Shown: positions 1 through 6,958, counted from the first letter of the stretch. The stretch is 11,665 nt of DNA from JAGTRB01 sp037439685 (GCA_037439685.1 JBBIVO010000049.1:1-11665); one strand, 5' to 3'. The notes: a model not told the origin generated them from the letters alone. Numbers and translations: made by a program.

Positions 1-228
1 TGGAGGCCCTGGAAAATTAAACGTATATCTGCTTTTGTAATGATCTTGGATAAACATGCGGGAGGGGATGATAATAATGTAGTGATCATGGAAATGGAAA
101 GCGGGACTTTAGCTGTTGTGAAGTCAAGCTGGGCTCAAATTACAACGCTTGAAGGAACAAGCATATATGGGACAAAGGGATCAGCCTTCTTAAACCACTT
201 CAACATGCCGGTAGCCTTTTACACGTAG
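1..228 (+). pseudogene. Gfo/Idh/MocA-family oxidoreductase, C-terminal fragment (5' end outside window)
   Basis: The frame is open from base 1 to a TAG at 226-228. Its peptide has the C-terminal-domain pattern of Gfo/Idh/MocA NAD(P)-dependent sugar dehydrogenases: a DDN-V segment, a strand like MEMESGTLAVVKSSW, then an IYGTKGSAF turn (family form: D-n-...-fenG-...-sW...-IyGt-Gs). In the same frame after the TAG come 17 more codons including ESGWIVP, which looks like the usual continuation of the family, before a TGA at 280-282. An intact member would need roughly 80-100 further residues. I therefore read this as a gene broken by a nonsense change, or the tail of a decayed gene, rather than a natural end. 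The ATG at 40 is internal and not a credible start. Family assignment is fairly confident; substrate unknown. Confidence 0.6.
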
Positions 229-298
229 AAAGAATCGGGCTGGATTGTACCCACATTGGCTGGAGAGAAAGAGCCATTTTGACAAAATATGACTAAAA

Positions 299-652
299 TT
301 GGCCGCAGAGGGGGGAAGAAACTGTTGTCCCTTCTGGCTTGTCGCGAGTAGACTGAGTCTTGTAAGCAAAAGCGTTACGGTTGAGTCGCAGCAAAACATA
401 ATATGCTTCAACGTTGAAGACATCGACCGAAAAAGGATAATTGAAGACATAGGCGAAACCTTCGGGAATGCTGGGATCTCTCTTCGACAACTTAAGGGGA
501 TGAGCCCAAGTTTTTTCCTTTCTAATTTAATTTTTGGTAAAGATAACTCTAAAATATCTCGACATTATTCGTCGACGCTCTTAAATAAGATTTTTGTGGC
601 TGGCTGCTTTGCCCATTTAGGGTCGATTGATTCGGCCATTTTCCGCCTCTAG
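299..652 (+). pseudogene. Possible relic with an ACT-like segment
   Basis: A TTG-initiated open frame of 117 codons in AT-rich DNA directly after the broken oxidoreductase. No ribosome-binding site or promoter supports expression. Residues around 35-65 (NIICFNVEDIDRKRIIEDIG, then ETFGNAGISLRQL) resemble the beta-alpha-beta start of ACT regulatory domains, such as the C-terminus of homoserine dehydrogenase, where a strand is followed by a D-x-x-G-type turn, a helix and an x-x-G-I-S-I strand. The usual DrpG turn is not preserved. After about base 510 the translation looks non-coding. It could be a decayed amino-acid-biosynthesis enzyme or a chance frame; I do not claim function. Confidence 0.25.
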
Positions 653-754
653 AAAGCATCTTTCAAGCTCCCTTCTCCAAGTTAAGGCTTAAATATAAAG
701 CATCCATGAACAAACCTCAAAAAAGACCAGCCACAACATTTTTAGTTAAGAGCG
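576..754. repeat. 179-base segment framed by a 28-base imperfect inverted repeat
   Basis: The left arm at 576-603 begins CGCTCTTAAATAAG and ends TGTGGCTGG. The right arm at 727-754 is its reverse complement at 24 of 28 positions (mismatches at arm positions 11, 13, 15 and 19), starting CCAGCCACAA and ending TTAAGAGCG. The spacer is 123 bases. The similarity stops sharply at the outer ends, as terminal inverted repeats do, and the size fits a MITE-like non-autonomous element. I see no clear target-site duplication: the left flank ends GTCGA and the right flank starts ATGTC. Both arms, read outward, translate to short similar peptides (PATKILFKSVDE from the minus strand, PATTFLVKSDVKI from the plus strand), so a duplicated and inverted gene scrap is an alternative. 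Confidence 0.4.
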
Positions 755-822
755 ATGTCAAAATCTAGTCGCAGAGTGCCGCAACATATCAACACTCTTA
801 ACAAGTTTTATAAGCGTGATTG

Positions 823-1056
823 ATGAAAACATTAGAAATGTTACCATGCGCGCCAGCACGTAAGCGAAAATAAGAATTTGATGAAAATTTTGAAGTAAGA
901 CTTATTGGCTTGATAAATTTCCATTTTTTAGGCTTCTCAGATTTAGAAGAGTTTAAAAGAAAACGGTTGATTCATGATTTTCGTTATGAACTGGCGCGCT
1001 CTAAGATGGATCTAGGCTCAGGACGCCTAGTAACCTATGTTTGCCCTAGTTTCTAG
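823..1056 (+). pseudogene. Unidentified broken reading frame
   Basis: A TATA-like GTTTTATAAGC (804-814) lies just before an ATG at 823. The frame reads 16 codons to a TAA at 871-873 and then runs open for 60 more codons in the same frame to TAG at 1054-1056. The second part is protein-like in composition, with stretches such as INFHFLGFSDLEEF and RLIHDFRYELARSKMDL, but I do not recognise the family. The in-frame TAA and the location among other relics suggest a decayed gene. A chance open stretch in AT-rich DNA is also possible. Confidence 0.25.
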
Positions 1057-1221
1057 GATAAGTTCGTTTGAATAGTGCGGCGAACAGATCAAACTTTATG
1101 ATCCAAACACCCGCATAAGTCTATGAATCGCTCACCCCCTAATAACCTAACGACAAGGCGATCCAAGTCTTAGGTTAAACAGAAAAAAGAGGGAATTTGC
1201 CGGGGGAAAATCGCTCTCCAG

Positions 1222-1660
1222 TTAAAGTCGAGAATAGGCTTTTAAGAGATATTTGTTATGATTCAGCTCCTTCACGAGTTCCCATCCTTCATGTAAATGC
1301 TTGAGGAGCGCTTCTTCTCCCTAAACCTAGTTCCGGACAGTCTTATGCGCATATTTCTCTAGGGCATAATCTATGAACCTGTCAACCTGATGAAAGAGCA
1401 TCAATCTATCCACTCTTTATCTTTAAGAGGGCTTCTTCCAGATCCTTCAATCTGAGAAACTTTGCCTGACCCCATGAATGTAGATTTCAGCTGTTCCAGA
1501 AGAGCCTATACGCCTCGGGCTTGTTATCGCTTCATACATTTTCCAGACGCTTGGATACTTTTCTATCCAGAGCTTGGGGATTCGCCTCAAAAATATCTAC
1601 TCCCAAACCCCCTTTCGCCTTAAATGTAATGTGGAGTGGGTAGGATATAAAGTTTATCAT
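1222..1660 (-). pseudogene. Decayed archaeal tyrosine recombinase (XerA/phage-integrase type), catalytic domain missing
   Basis: Read on the minus strand, pieces of one protein appear in order but in shifting frames: GVDIFEANPQALDRK (start to about 1560), KYPSVWKMYEAIT and RRIGSSGTAEIYIHGV (1560 to about 1460), LKDLEEALLKIKSG (about 1459-1410), VDRFIDYALEKYAHKTVRN (1386-1330), and GWELVKELNHNKYLL before a TAA ending at 1222. The middle pieces match the helical SAM-like DNA-binding N-terminal domain of archaeal integrases, including a KTVRN helix at the domain end. The last piece resembles a C-terminal tail, with none of the catalytic R..HxxR..Y region between them. Three frameshifts and several in-frame stops (TAG at 1327-1329 and 1321-1323 among them) show it is dead. 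A possible start is a TTG near 1606 behind a GGGGG; a TATA-like TTTATATCC lies near 1650. Family assignment rests on motif memory. Confidence 0.5.
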
Positions 1661-1848
1661 CTATTGCCGTCAGTTTAACTCTTAATATAGGGCGATGAAA
1701 ATCATTTCGAGTTTAAACCCTTAATCTCCTAGTTGCTTAATATCCATAACCTTGAGCCTCCTCGTGTGAACGCTTAGATCCCTGCCGAAACCCTATTTCA
1801 AGGAGGCTTGAACCTACCATGGGTTCTATGATACCGTTCAACAGAAAG

Positions 1849-1863
1849 ATATTTTAATAAAGA
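1849..1863 (+). promoter_or_regulatory. TATA-like box of hypE
   Basis: GATATTTTAATAAAG lies about 30-40 bases before the likely hypE start codon. Transcription starting 24-28 bases downstream would give a leader of about ten bases or less, so hypE is probably translated from a very short leader. Assigned from position and AT-rich sequence only. Confidence 0.45.
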
Positions 1864-1887
1864 GTTGTTTATTTGTGGGGGCAAATA

Positions 1888-2958
1888 TTGTTGAACGATA
1901 AAGGCGAACATATTACTATGCTTCATGGCGCTGGTGGAATTGTCATGCACAGCCTGATTAAAAACTATATACTAAAATACCTTGGATGCGCTGGAGGGGG
2001 AGAGGTGCCCCTCGAGGCCTTAGATGACGCCGCCGTCGTCGGCGATATAGTCTTCAAGAGCGATTCCCACGTGGTTAGGCCTCTCTTCTTCCCCGGGGGG
2101 GATATAGGCTGCATAGCCGTGGCCGGGACCGTGAACGATATCGCTGTCCTGGGAGGGGAGCCCTACGCGATGTCATGCGGCTTCATCCTAGAGGAGGGGC
2201 TACCCCTCAGAGACCTTGAAAGGATCCTTTCGAGTATGAGGAGGCTCTGCCAGGAGGCAGGGGTAAACATCGTTACGGGGGATACGAAGGTCGTTGAGAG
2301 GGGGAGCCTGGGAGGGTGTGTGATAAACACCTCAGGCGTTGGCAGGAGGACGGAGAGCCTCGAGAGGAACCTCGAGGTAGTGAAGAGGTTCAGAAGGGGC
2401 TTCAAGTCCAGATGGATCCTGGACTCCAACCTTAGGGAGGGGGATAAGATCATCCTATCCGGAACCATCGGCGACCACGGGTTGGCAGTCCTATCGGCAC
2501 AGGAGGGGCTGAGCTTTGGGAGCGATATAAGATCGGATGTTAAGCCCCTGAACCGCCTGATCCAAGGCCTCCTCGGAGGGGTTGGAGGCGTGGTCGCCAT
2601 GAAAGACCCGACGAGGGGGGGCCTAGCCGACGCCTTGAACGAGCTCAGCGAGAAGTCAGGAGTGGGCATATTGATACACGAGGATAGGATCCCCATCAGA
2701 GGGGATGTCCGTGCCGCCTGTGAGATGCTGGGCCTAGACCCCCTGGAGATAGGGAATGAGGGGAAGGTGGTGATAGGGGTTGTGGAGGAGATGGCTGAAG
2801 AGGCCCTGGAATTTCTAAGAAACACGGAGGAGGGGAGGGAGGCTGAGATGATCGGCGAGGCCACCTCCAAGTTTAAGGGCGTGGCCATGCAGACCCTCGT
2901 CGGGGGAAGGAGGATAGTGGGCCGACCCCTCGGAGATCCGATACCCAGAATATGCTAG
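1888..2958 (+). CDS. hypE: Hydrogenase maturation protein HypE (carbamoyl dehydratase)
   Basis: HypE receives a carbamoyl group from HypF on its C-terminal cysteine and dehydrates it with ATP to a thiocyanate, the source of the cyanide ligands of [NiFe]-hydrogenase; it acts in the cytoplasm. The sequence has LHGAGG near the N-terminus, DDAAVV, the AIR-synthase-like GTVNDIAVLGG and MKDPTRGG (about residue 238), an SGTIGDHG loop, and the diagnostic PRIC C-terminus ending in the acceptor cysteine. I chose TTG at 1888 (or 1891) because GGGGG lies about seven bases upstream; TTG at 1873 and ATG at 1918 are alternatives, the last leaving only two residues before the HGAGG motif. At about 356 residues it is slightly long. 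Part of the excess is a basic segment (around residues 151-172) between the GVGRR strand and the GDKIILSG strand. It converges with hypD, sharing the CTAG at the stops. Confidence 0.96.
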   Translation: MLNDKGEHITMLHGAGGIVMHSLIKNYILKYLGCAGGGEVPLEALDDAAVVGDIVFKSDSHVVRPLFFPGGDIGCIAVAGTVNDIAVLGGEPYAMSCGFILEEGLPLRDLERILSSMRRLCQEAGVNIVTGDTKVVERGSLGGCVINTSGVGRRTESLERNLEVVKRFRRGFKSRWILDSNLREGDKIILSGTIGDHGLAVLSAQEGLSFGSDIRSDVKPLNRLIQGLLGGVGGVVAMKDPTRGGLADALNELSEKSGVGILIHEDRIPIRGDVRAACEMLGLDPLEIGNEGKVVIGVVEEMAEEALEFLRNTEEGREAEMIGEATSKFKGVAMQTLVGGRRIVGRPLGDPIPRIC

Positions 2959-4043
2959 GAATCGGCTCGACTTCCAGCCCCAGCCCATATCCTGCATGTG
3001 CCCTCCATGCTAACCATGCATGGCCCCACTGGGGTTTGAGGCGTGCAGGCCTTCATGAAGAGGGGGCAATCCGTGGGTCTAACCCTCCCGATTAGAACCA
3101 GGTGGCATCTGCATCCAGGCCTCACGTCGACGCCCTCCTCGATCCTCACCCCCAGCCTAAGCCTAGAGTCATACTCCCCGTAGCCTTCTCGAAGCCTTAG
3201 GGCGGAGCCTTTGATGACGCCTAGGCCACGCCACCTGCCATCCTCGAGGGCGAAGACCTCCCCCATCAGCCTTAGGGCCCTCAAGTTCCCCTCGCGATGA
3301 ACCGCCCTGCCATACTCATTCTCCAGTCGTGGCTTCCCCTCCTCCAGCTGTCTTAGGATCATGTAGACGGCGAAGAGTATGTCCAGGGGCTCGAAGCCCG
3401 CGACAACGGTTGGCATCCCATAAGCCCTTGGAAAGACCTCATAGGGTTCAAGCCCTATTATCGTGCTCACATGGCCTGGGGCTATGAACCCGTCGAGGCT
3501 GAGATCCCTCATCTCCACCAGGAGCCTCATGGCCGGGGGGATGAGGCGATGGGAGACGAGGAAGCTCAGGTTCCTCGGAGGCCCCCTAGCCACCTCAACC
3601 GCCGTTGAGGGAGCGGTGGTCTCGAAGCCTATGGCGAAGAAGACGAACTGCCTCTCAGGCTCCCTCTCAGCCATCTTGACCGCGTCGCCTACGCTGTAGA
3701 CGACGCGTACATCGGCGCCTTCGCCCCTGGCGTCGAGGAGGGAGGCCCTCGAGCCTGGAACCCGCAGAACATCTCCATAGCAGGCGACGACAGCCCCATC
3801 TAAGGCCAGTTGAACCGCCTCATCGATCTCCGAGGCTGGAACTATGCAGACTGGGCATCCAGGGCCTGGAATAACCTCTACACCTTCGGGCAGGAGGCTC
3901 CTCAACCCGTAGTGGGTTATAACCCATTCATGCGTCCCGCAGACGTGGCAGATCTTGACCTGAAAACCCCCTGCGAGGCGCTGGATCTTCTCAACAACCC
4001 GCCTCGCTATCGTCGCGTCTCTGAACCTCAGCCCCTCAACCAT
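2955..4043 (-). CDS. hypD: Hydrogenase maturation protein HypD (Fe-S scaffold)
   Basis: HypD binds a [4Fe-4S] cluster and, with HypC, carries the Fe(CN)2CO unit during assembly of the [NiFe] site. The 362-residue length is normal for the family. Diagnostic motifs are all present: CGTHE at 35-39 (redox-active Cys35), GPGCPVC at 60-66, GFETTAP at 139-145, APGHVSTIIG at 188-197, and the C-terminal cysteine set C311, C313, C326, C333, C342 and C350 within the GC-x-C, DCPLF, CTPQTPVGPCMVS and EGTC blocks. The ATG at 4043 is preceded by GAGGGGAAGGG and lies 19 bases after the hypC stop, so the two genes are probably co-transcribed with translation closely linked, as suits partners in one complex. 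The stop lies inside the hypE stop region on the other strand. Confidence 0.97.
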   Translation of the reverse strand: MVEGLRFRDATIARRVVEKIQRLAGGFQVKICHVCGTHEWVITHYGLRSLLPEGVEVIPGPGCPVCIVPASEIDEAVQLALDGAVVACYGDVLRVPGSRASLLDARGEGADVRVVYSVGDAVKMAEREPERQFVFFAIGFETTAPSTAVEVARGPPRNLSFLVSHRLIPPAMRLLVEMRDLSLDGFIAPGHVSTIIGLEPYEVFPRAYGMPTVVAGFEPLDILFAVYMILRQLEEGKPRLENEYGRAVHREGNLRALRLMGEVFALEDGRWRGLGVIKGSALRLREGYGEYDSRLRLGVRIEEGVDVRPGCRCHLVLIGRVRPTDCPLFMKACTPQTPVGPCMVSMEGTCRIWAGAGSRADS

Positions 4044-4062
4044 CGAGCAATAACCCTTCCCC

Positions 4063-4299
4063 TCATCTCGAGTTCCTTCCCTCTCCAGCCTTTAGGATCA
4101 TCTCCCAAAGGTTTAGGGTCTCCCTTGCCTCTTCTTCGCCTATTACCTGTATGGCGAAGCCGGCGTGGACCAGGACATAGTCCCCGACATCGGCGTCGAC
4201 GAGGGTTATGTCAACCTCCCTGTGGACGCCTTCGCCGAAATCCACCTGTGCCATGCTTCCCCTCTTCTCTAGAATCTTCGCTGGAATGGCTAGGCACAT
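4063..4299 (-). CDS. hypC: Hydrogenase maturation chaperone HypC
   Basis: HypC is the small iron-carrier chaperone that pairs with HypD and then delivers the Fe(CN)2CO unit to the hydrogenase large-subunit precursor. The 78-residue protein starts MCLAIPA, the family signature, with the essential Cys2 exposed after removal of methionine. It continues as a small OB-like barrel (QVDFGEGVHREVDITLV) and the DYVLVHAGFAI motif with His45. The C-terminal helix (EARETLNLWEMI) is normal. It lies 53 bases after the hypF stop and 19 bases before hypD. The start is fixed by the MCLAIPA signature, although the ribosome-binding site (GTGAGCGG) is weak. Only hypC is seen; no hybG-like second copy is in the window. 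Confidence 0.97.
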   Translation of the reverse strand: MCLAIPAKILEKRGSMAQVDFGEGVHREVDITLVDADVGDYVLVHAGFAIQVIGEEEARETLNLWEMILKAGEGRNSR

Positions 4300-4324
4300 C
4301 GCCGCTCACTTAGAAGGCCTGACG

Positions 4325-4340
4325 AGGATAAATCTGTTTT
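4325..4340 (-). promoter_or_regulatory. Possible TATA-like box before hypC
   Basis: Read on the minus strand, AACAGATTTATCCTCG lies about 26-41 bases before the hypC ATG, inside the 53-base gap after hypF. It could start a separate, almost leaderless hypC-hypD transcript in addition to read-through from hypF. Weak evidence: position and base composition only. Confidence 0.25.
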
Positions 4341-4352
4341 GCTGAGAGATGC

Positions 4353-6632
4353 TCAGCGAGATGAGAGGCTGGCGACCGCTGCCTGGCCGAGGGATAGCCC
4401 CCCATCGCCCGGGGGGACTGACTCGTGGACTAGGAGGCTCAAGCCCGAGGCCTCGACCATCCTCCTCATTATATGGGCTAATATCTGGTTGCAGGCAACC
4501 CCTCCCGTGAAGCCGATCTCCTTCACGCCCAGCTCCTGGGCCTTCTCAATAGCCAGCGCCGCCAGGCCCCTAGCTACATATGAGTGGACTGAGTATGCAA
4601 GGTCAGCCTTAGAGTACCTATCCCTGTTTTCATATACCTCTAAAAGCATCTGGGAGGTCTCCAAGACATCACCTTTAATTATGGGTTTGAGCCCCAGGAT
4701 GTCCTCTCCCTTGACCGCGGCAGACTCCAGCTTCATGGCAGGCTCTCCCTCATAGGTTCGCTCATAGCAGATGCCCAGAACCGCTGCGGCTGCATCTAGA
4801 ACCCTTCCACAGCTGGTGGTCATGGTCGTATTCCTACCCCTTCTCAGCTGGTGCAGGATGACCTCAACCTCCCTCTCCCCGTGGGGGAAGAGCCCCTTGT
4901 GTTGTAGGAGCCACTCATCTATGTTCACCTCGTCGAAGAGCATCCCGGCGGCCATCCTCAAGGGGTAGATTGTGGCCAGGTCTCCGCCCACCATGGGCTG
5001 CCTCTGCAGATGGGCTAACCGCTCGGGTTGGGGCTTCTCCCACGAGGAGTAGATTATCTCCCCTCCCCACGCCTCGCCGTCCAATCCATAGCCGTAGCCG
5101 TCGCAGGATATGCCGATCACCTCTCTGAGGCCTTTTTCAGCCATCAGCGACGCGATGTGGGCTTGATGGTGCTGAACCTGAACCATCCTCCAGCCATTCT
5201 CCTCTGAGAGGCTCTCGGCAAGCCTCGTCGCCGTGAACCTTGGGTGAAGGTCACAGGCGACCATCTCGACCTCTGCCTTGGTCAAGGAGATAAGGTGCTT
5301 CGTGGCCTCCTCCAGGAACCTACTCGTCTCCATGTTCTCGACATCCCCTATATGCTGGGTGAGGAAGGCCCTCTCTCCGAGCAGGACGCAACCCGTGTTA
5401 TTCAGTTCGCCTCCTAGGGCAACTGAACAGTGCTCAGCCCTCTCCTTAAGGAGGATGGGCTCAGGGGCGTAGCCCCTTGATCTCCTCAGAAAAACCTGGT
5501 TTTCGCCGTGCAGTCGTACCACGGAGTCGTCGCACCTCTGTATGATCCTCCTGTTGTGGAGGAGGAGGTAGTCGACAGTTCCCCTGAGCCTTCTAATGGC
5601 CTCGTCATCCTCTTTTATTATGGGCTCATTGGGTGGATTGGCGCTGGTCATGACGAGGGCTGGCTCATCCATCCCGTCGAAGAGCATGTAGTGCAACCCG
5701 GTATATGGGAGCATCACGCCTATATTGTGGAGGCCTGGGGCGATGAGCTCTGAGAGGTGATAGCCCTCACTCTTGTTCAGAAGCACTATCGGGCGGGTGT
5801 AGGAGGTTAAGAGCTCAGCCTCCCTCGCCCCTATCTCGGCGAAGGAGCTGGCCGACTCGAGGCTTCTAGCCATTATGGCGAAGGGCTTCTGCCTTCTATG
5901 CTTGGCCTCTCTAAGCCTCGTGATGGGCTCATCCATCGTAGTGGCCGTCGCTATATGGAAACCGCCGTACCCCTTCACAGCGACTATATGGCCTTCTGAT
6001 AGGAGAGCCCCGCCCTCCCGGATCGGGTCTTTACATTCCAATAACTCGCCTCTATCCGTCGTCAAGTATGCCCTTGGGCCGCACCTCGGGCATGCCACGG
6101 TCTGGGCGTGGAAACGCCTATTCAGGGGGTCTCTATACTCGCCTTCGCAGAGGCTGCACATGGAGAACTCTCTCATGGAGGTCTTATCCCTATCGTAGGG
6201 CAGCCCCTCGATGATGGTGTACCTCGGCCCACAGTCCGTACATGTGATGAAGAAGTAGTCGTATCTCGGGTTTTCAGGATCCCTAAGCTCCCTTAAGCAC
6301 TCTTCGCAGATGGCGACGTCTGGAGGTATTACAGAGCCAGAGAGACCCTCCTCATCTGAGCTTTTCAGGATCCTGAAGCTGTCAAATCGGTCTCCGCCTC
6401 CTAGTTGCGAGACGATGACCTCATAGACCCTAGCCAGCGGAGGCTTCCTCTCCCTCAAGTCCCTCAGAAAGCCCTCTATCTCCTCTTCGCCCCCCTCGAG
6501 GAGTATCTCCACGCCTGCATCGCCCATGTTCCTCACATAGCCTCTCAAACCATTCTTAACGGCAATCCTGTAGATGAAGGGGCGAAAACCAACGCCTTGA
6601 ACCACGCCGGTCACCCTGATCCCAACCCTCAT
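4353..6632 (-). CDS. hypF: Carbamoyltransferase HypF
   Basis: HypF splits carbamoyl phosphate, forms carbamoyl-adenylate and transfers the carbamoyl group to the C-terminal cysteine of HypE. The 759-residue length is full for the family. Domains in order: acylphosphatase-like, residues 1-90, with VQGVGFRPF at 11-19; two zinc fingers of C-x2-C-x18-C-x2-C form (C109, C112, C131, C134 and C159, C162, C181, C184); YrdC-like, about 200-375, with KGYGGFHIA and KHRRQKPFAIMAR; and a Kae1-like carbamoyltransferase domain, about 385-759, with VQHHQAH at 487-493, CDGYGYGLDG at 511-520 and TGGVACNQ near the end. The ATG at 6632 follows GGTGGT directly, and the acylphosphatase domain needs this start. It is the first gene of the hypF-hypC-hypD block. 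A TATA-like box about 137 bases upstream suggests a leader carrying a tiny ORF. Confidence 0.97.
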   Translation of the reverse strand: MRVGIRVTGVVQGVGFRPFIYRIAVKNGLRGYVRNMGDAGVEILLEGGEEEIEGFLRDLRERKPPLARVYEVIVSQLGGGDRFDSFRILKSSDEEGLSGSVIPPDVAICEECLRELRDPENPRYDYFFITCTDCGPRYTIIEGLPYDRDKTSMREFSMCSLCEGEYRDPLNRRFHAQTVACPRCGPRAYLTTDRGELLECKDPIREGGALLSEGHIVAVKGYGGFHIATATTMDEPITRLREAKHRRQKPFAIMARSLESASSFAEIGAREAELLTSYTRPIVLLNKSEGYHLSELIAPGLHNIGVMLPYTGLHYMLFDGMDEPALVMTSANPPNEPIIKEDDEAIRRLRGTVDYLLLHNRRIIQRCDDSVVRLHGENQVFLRRSRGYAPEPILLKERAEHCSVALGGELNNTGCVLLGERAFLTQHIGDVENMETSRFLEEATKHLISLTKAEVEMVACDLHPRFTATRLAESLSEENGWRMVQVQHHQAHIASLMAEKGLREVIGISCDGYGYGLDGEAWGGEIIYSSWEKPQPERLAHLQRQPMVGGDLATIYPLRMAAGMLFDEVNIDEWLLQHKGLFPHGEREVEVILHQLRRGRNTTMTTSCGRVLDAAAAVLGICYERTYEGEPAMKLESAAVKGEDILGLKPIIKGDVLETSQMLLEVYENRDRYSKADLAYSVHSYVARGLAALAIEKAQELGVKEIGFTGGVACNQILAHIMRRMVEASGLSLLVHESVPPGDGGLSLGQAAVASLSSR

Positions 6633-6715
6633 ACCACCGATCCCATCCTTCCAGCCGATCGTCTCTCCATCAGATACTTGCTAAATCCTTCCCTTAAACC
6701 GTTCTTGAAAGTCAT
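6629..6715 (-). CDS. Possible 28-codon ORF overlapping the hypF start
   Basis: On the minus strand an ATG at 6715 opens 28 codons (starting MTFKNGLREGFSKYL, ending RMGSVV) whose TGA overlaps the hypF ATG in an ATGA arrangement typical of translational coupling. A TTG 33 bases further upstream, behind GAGG, could lengthen it by 11 residues. The peptide is basic (several K and R), with no family I recognise. It could be a leader peptide, a remnant of an upstream gene, or chance. No ribosome-binding site precedes the ATG. Confidence 0.2.
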   Translation of the reverse strand: MTFKNGLREGFSKYLMERRSAGRMGSVV

Positions 6716-6766
6716 GTAAGGGTTCTCATGAGGCAAAGGGCCTCTATTTCATCCATCCACGTAGAG

Positions 6767-6781
6767 GGATTTTTAAAACCG
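6767..6781 (-). promoter_or_regulatory. TATA-like box upstream of hypF
   Basis: On the minus strand GGTTTTAAAAATCCC is the most TATA-like element between hypF and fdhD. It lies about 137 bases before the hypF ATG, so transcription would begin around 6740-6750 and produce a leader of roughly 110 bases. Confidence 0.4.
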
Positions 6782-6906
6782 CGGATTATGTTACGAGGAC
6801 ATTAAGATTCTACTCTTGAGACCGAATGTTGATCGGATCCATTCCCGCATAGAGGTGGGCTTGGGAGCCATCACATACTCGACCAGGGGATAGGCCCTCA
6901 GCCAAC

Positions 6907-6917
6907 CCTTTTATCTC
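6907..6917 (+). promoter_or_regulatory. TATA-like box of fdhD
   Basis: CCTTTTATCTC lies about 45-50 bases before the fdhD ATG. A start about 25 bases downstream would give a leader of some 20 bases that still includes the GGAGAT at 6942-6947. It supports independent transcription of fdhD away from the hypF block. Confidence 0.4.
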
Positions 6918-6958
6918 CCTGATGCGACACCAATGGAGATTGGAGATACTCCGCTGAG

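Larger units (their letters stand above)
229..1848. other. AT-rich gene-poor stretch of relics
   Basis: No reading frame here has both a credible start and a recognisable full-length product. Besides the relics and inverted repeat listed separately, 1143-1150 (TAACCTAA) and 1170-1177 (TTAGGTTA) form an 8-base perfect inverted repeat, and 1752-1763 and 1800-1811 carry GCCTCCT/AGGAGGC in opposite orientation. I see no tRNA, rRNA or CRISPR repeat. Base composition changes abruptly at the hypE gene, which marks the right edge of the stretch. Confidence 0.6.

Noticed and set aside
226..228. TAG read as pyrrolysine in the Gfo/Idh gene
   Set aside because: TAG is the normal stop of hypE, hypD, fdhD and the small basic protein gene here, no pyl genes are visible, and a second stop follows after 17 codons.
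1143..1177. TAACCTAA/TTAGGTTA inverted repeat as an attachment site or RNA gene
   Set aside because: Eight bases with a 19-base spacer is expected by chance in DNA of this composition, and no tRNA-like or integrase-core structure accompanies it.
2163..2888. Long open frame antisense to hypE
   Set aside because: It is a shadow of the GC-rich hypE coding sequence, with serine/proline-rich translation and no recognisable domain.
3810..4313. Open frame on the plus strand across hypD and hypC
   Set aside because: It overlaps two certain genes on the other strand and has low-complexity Leu/Pro/Arg composition with no start signals.
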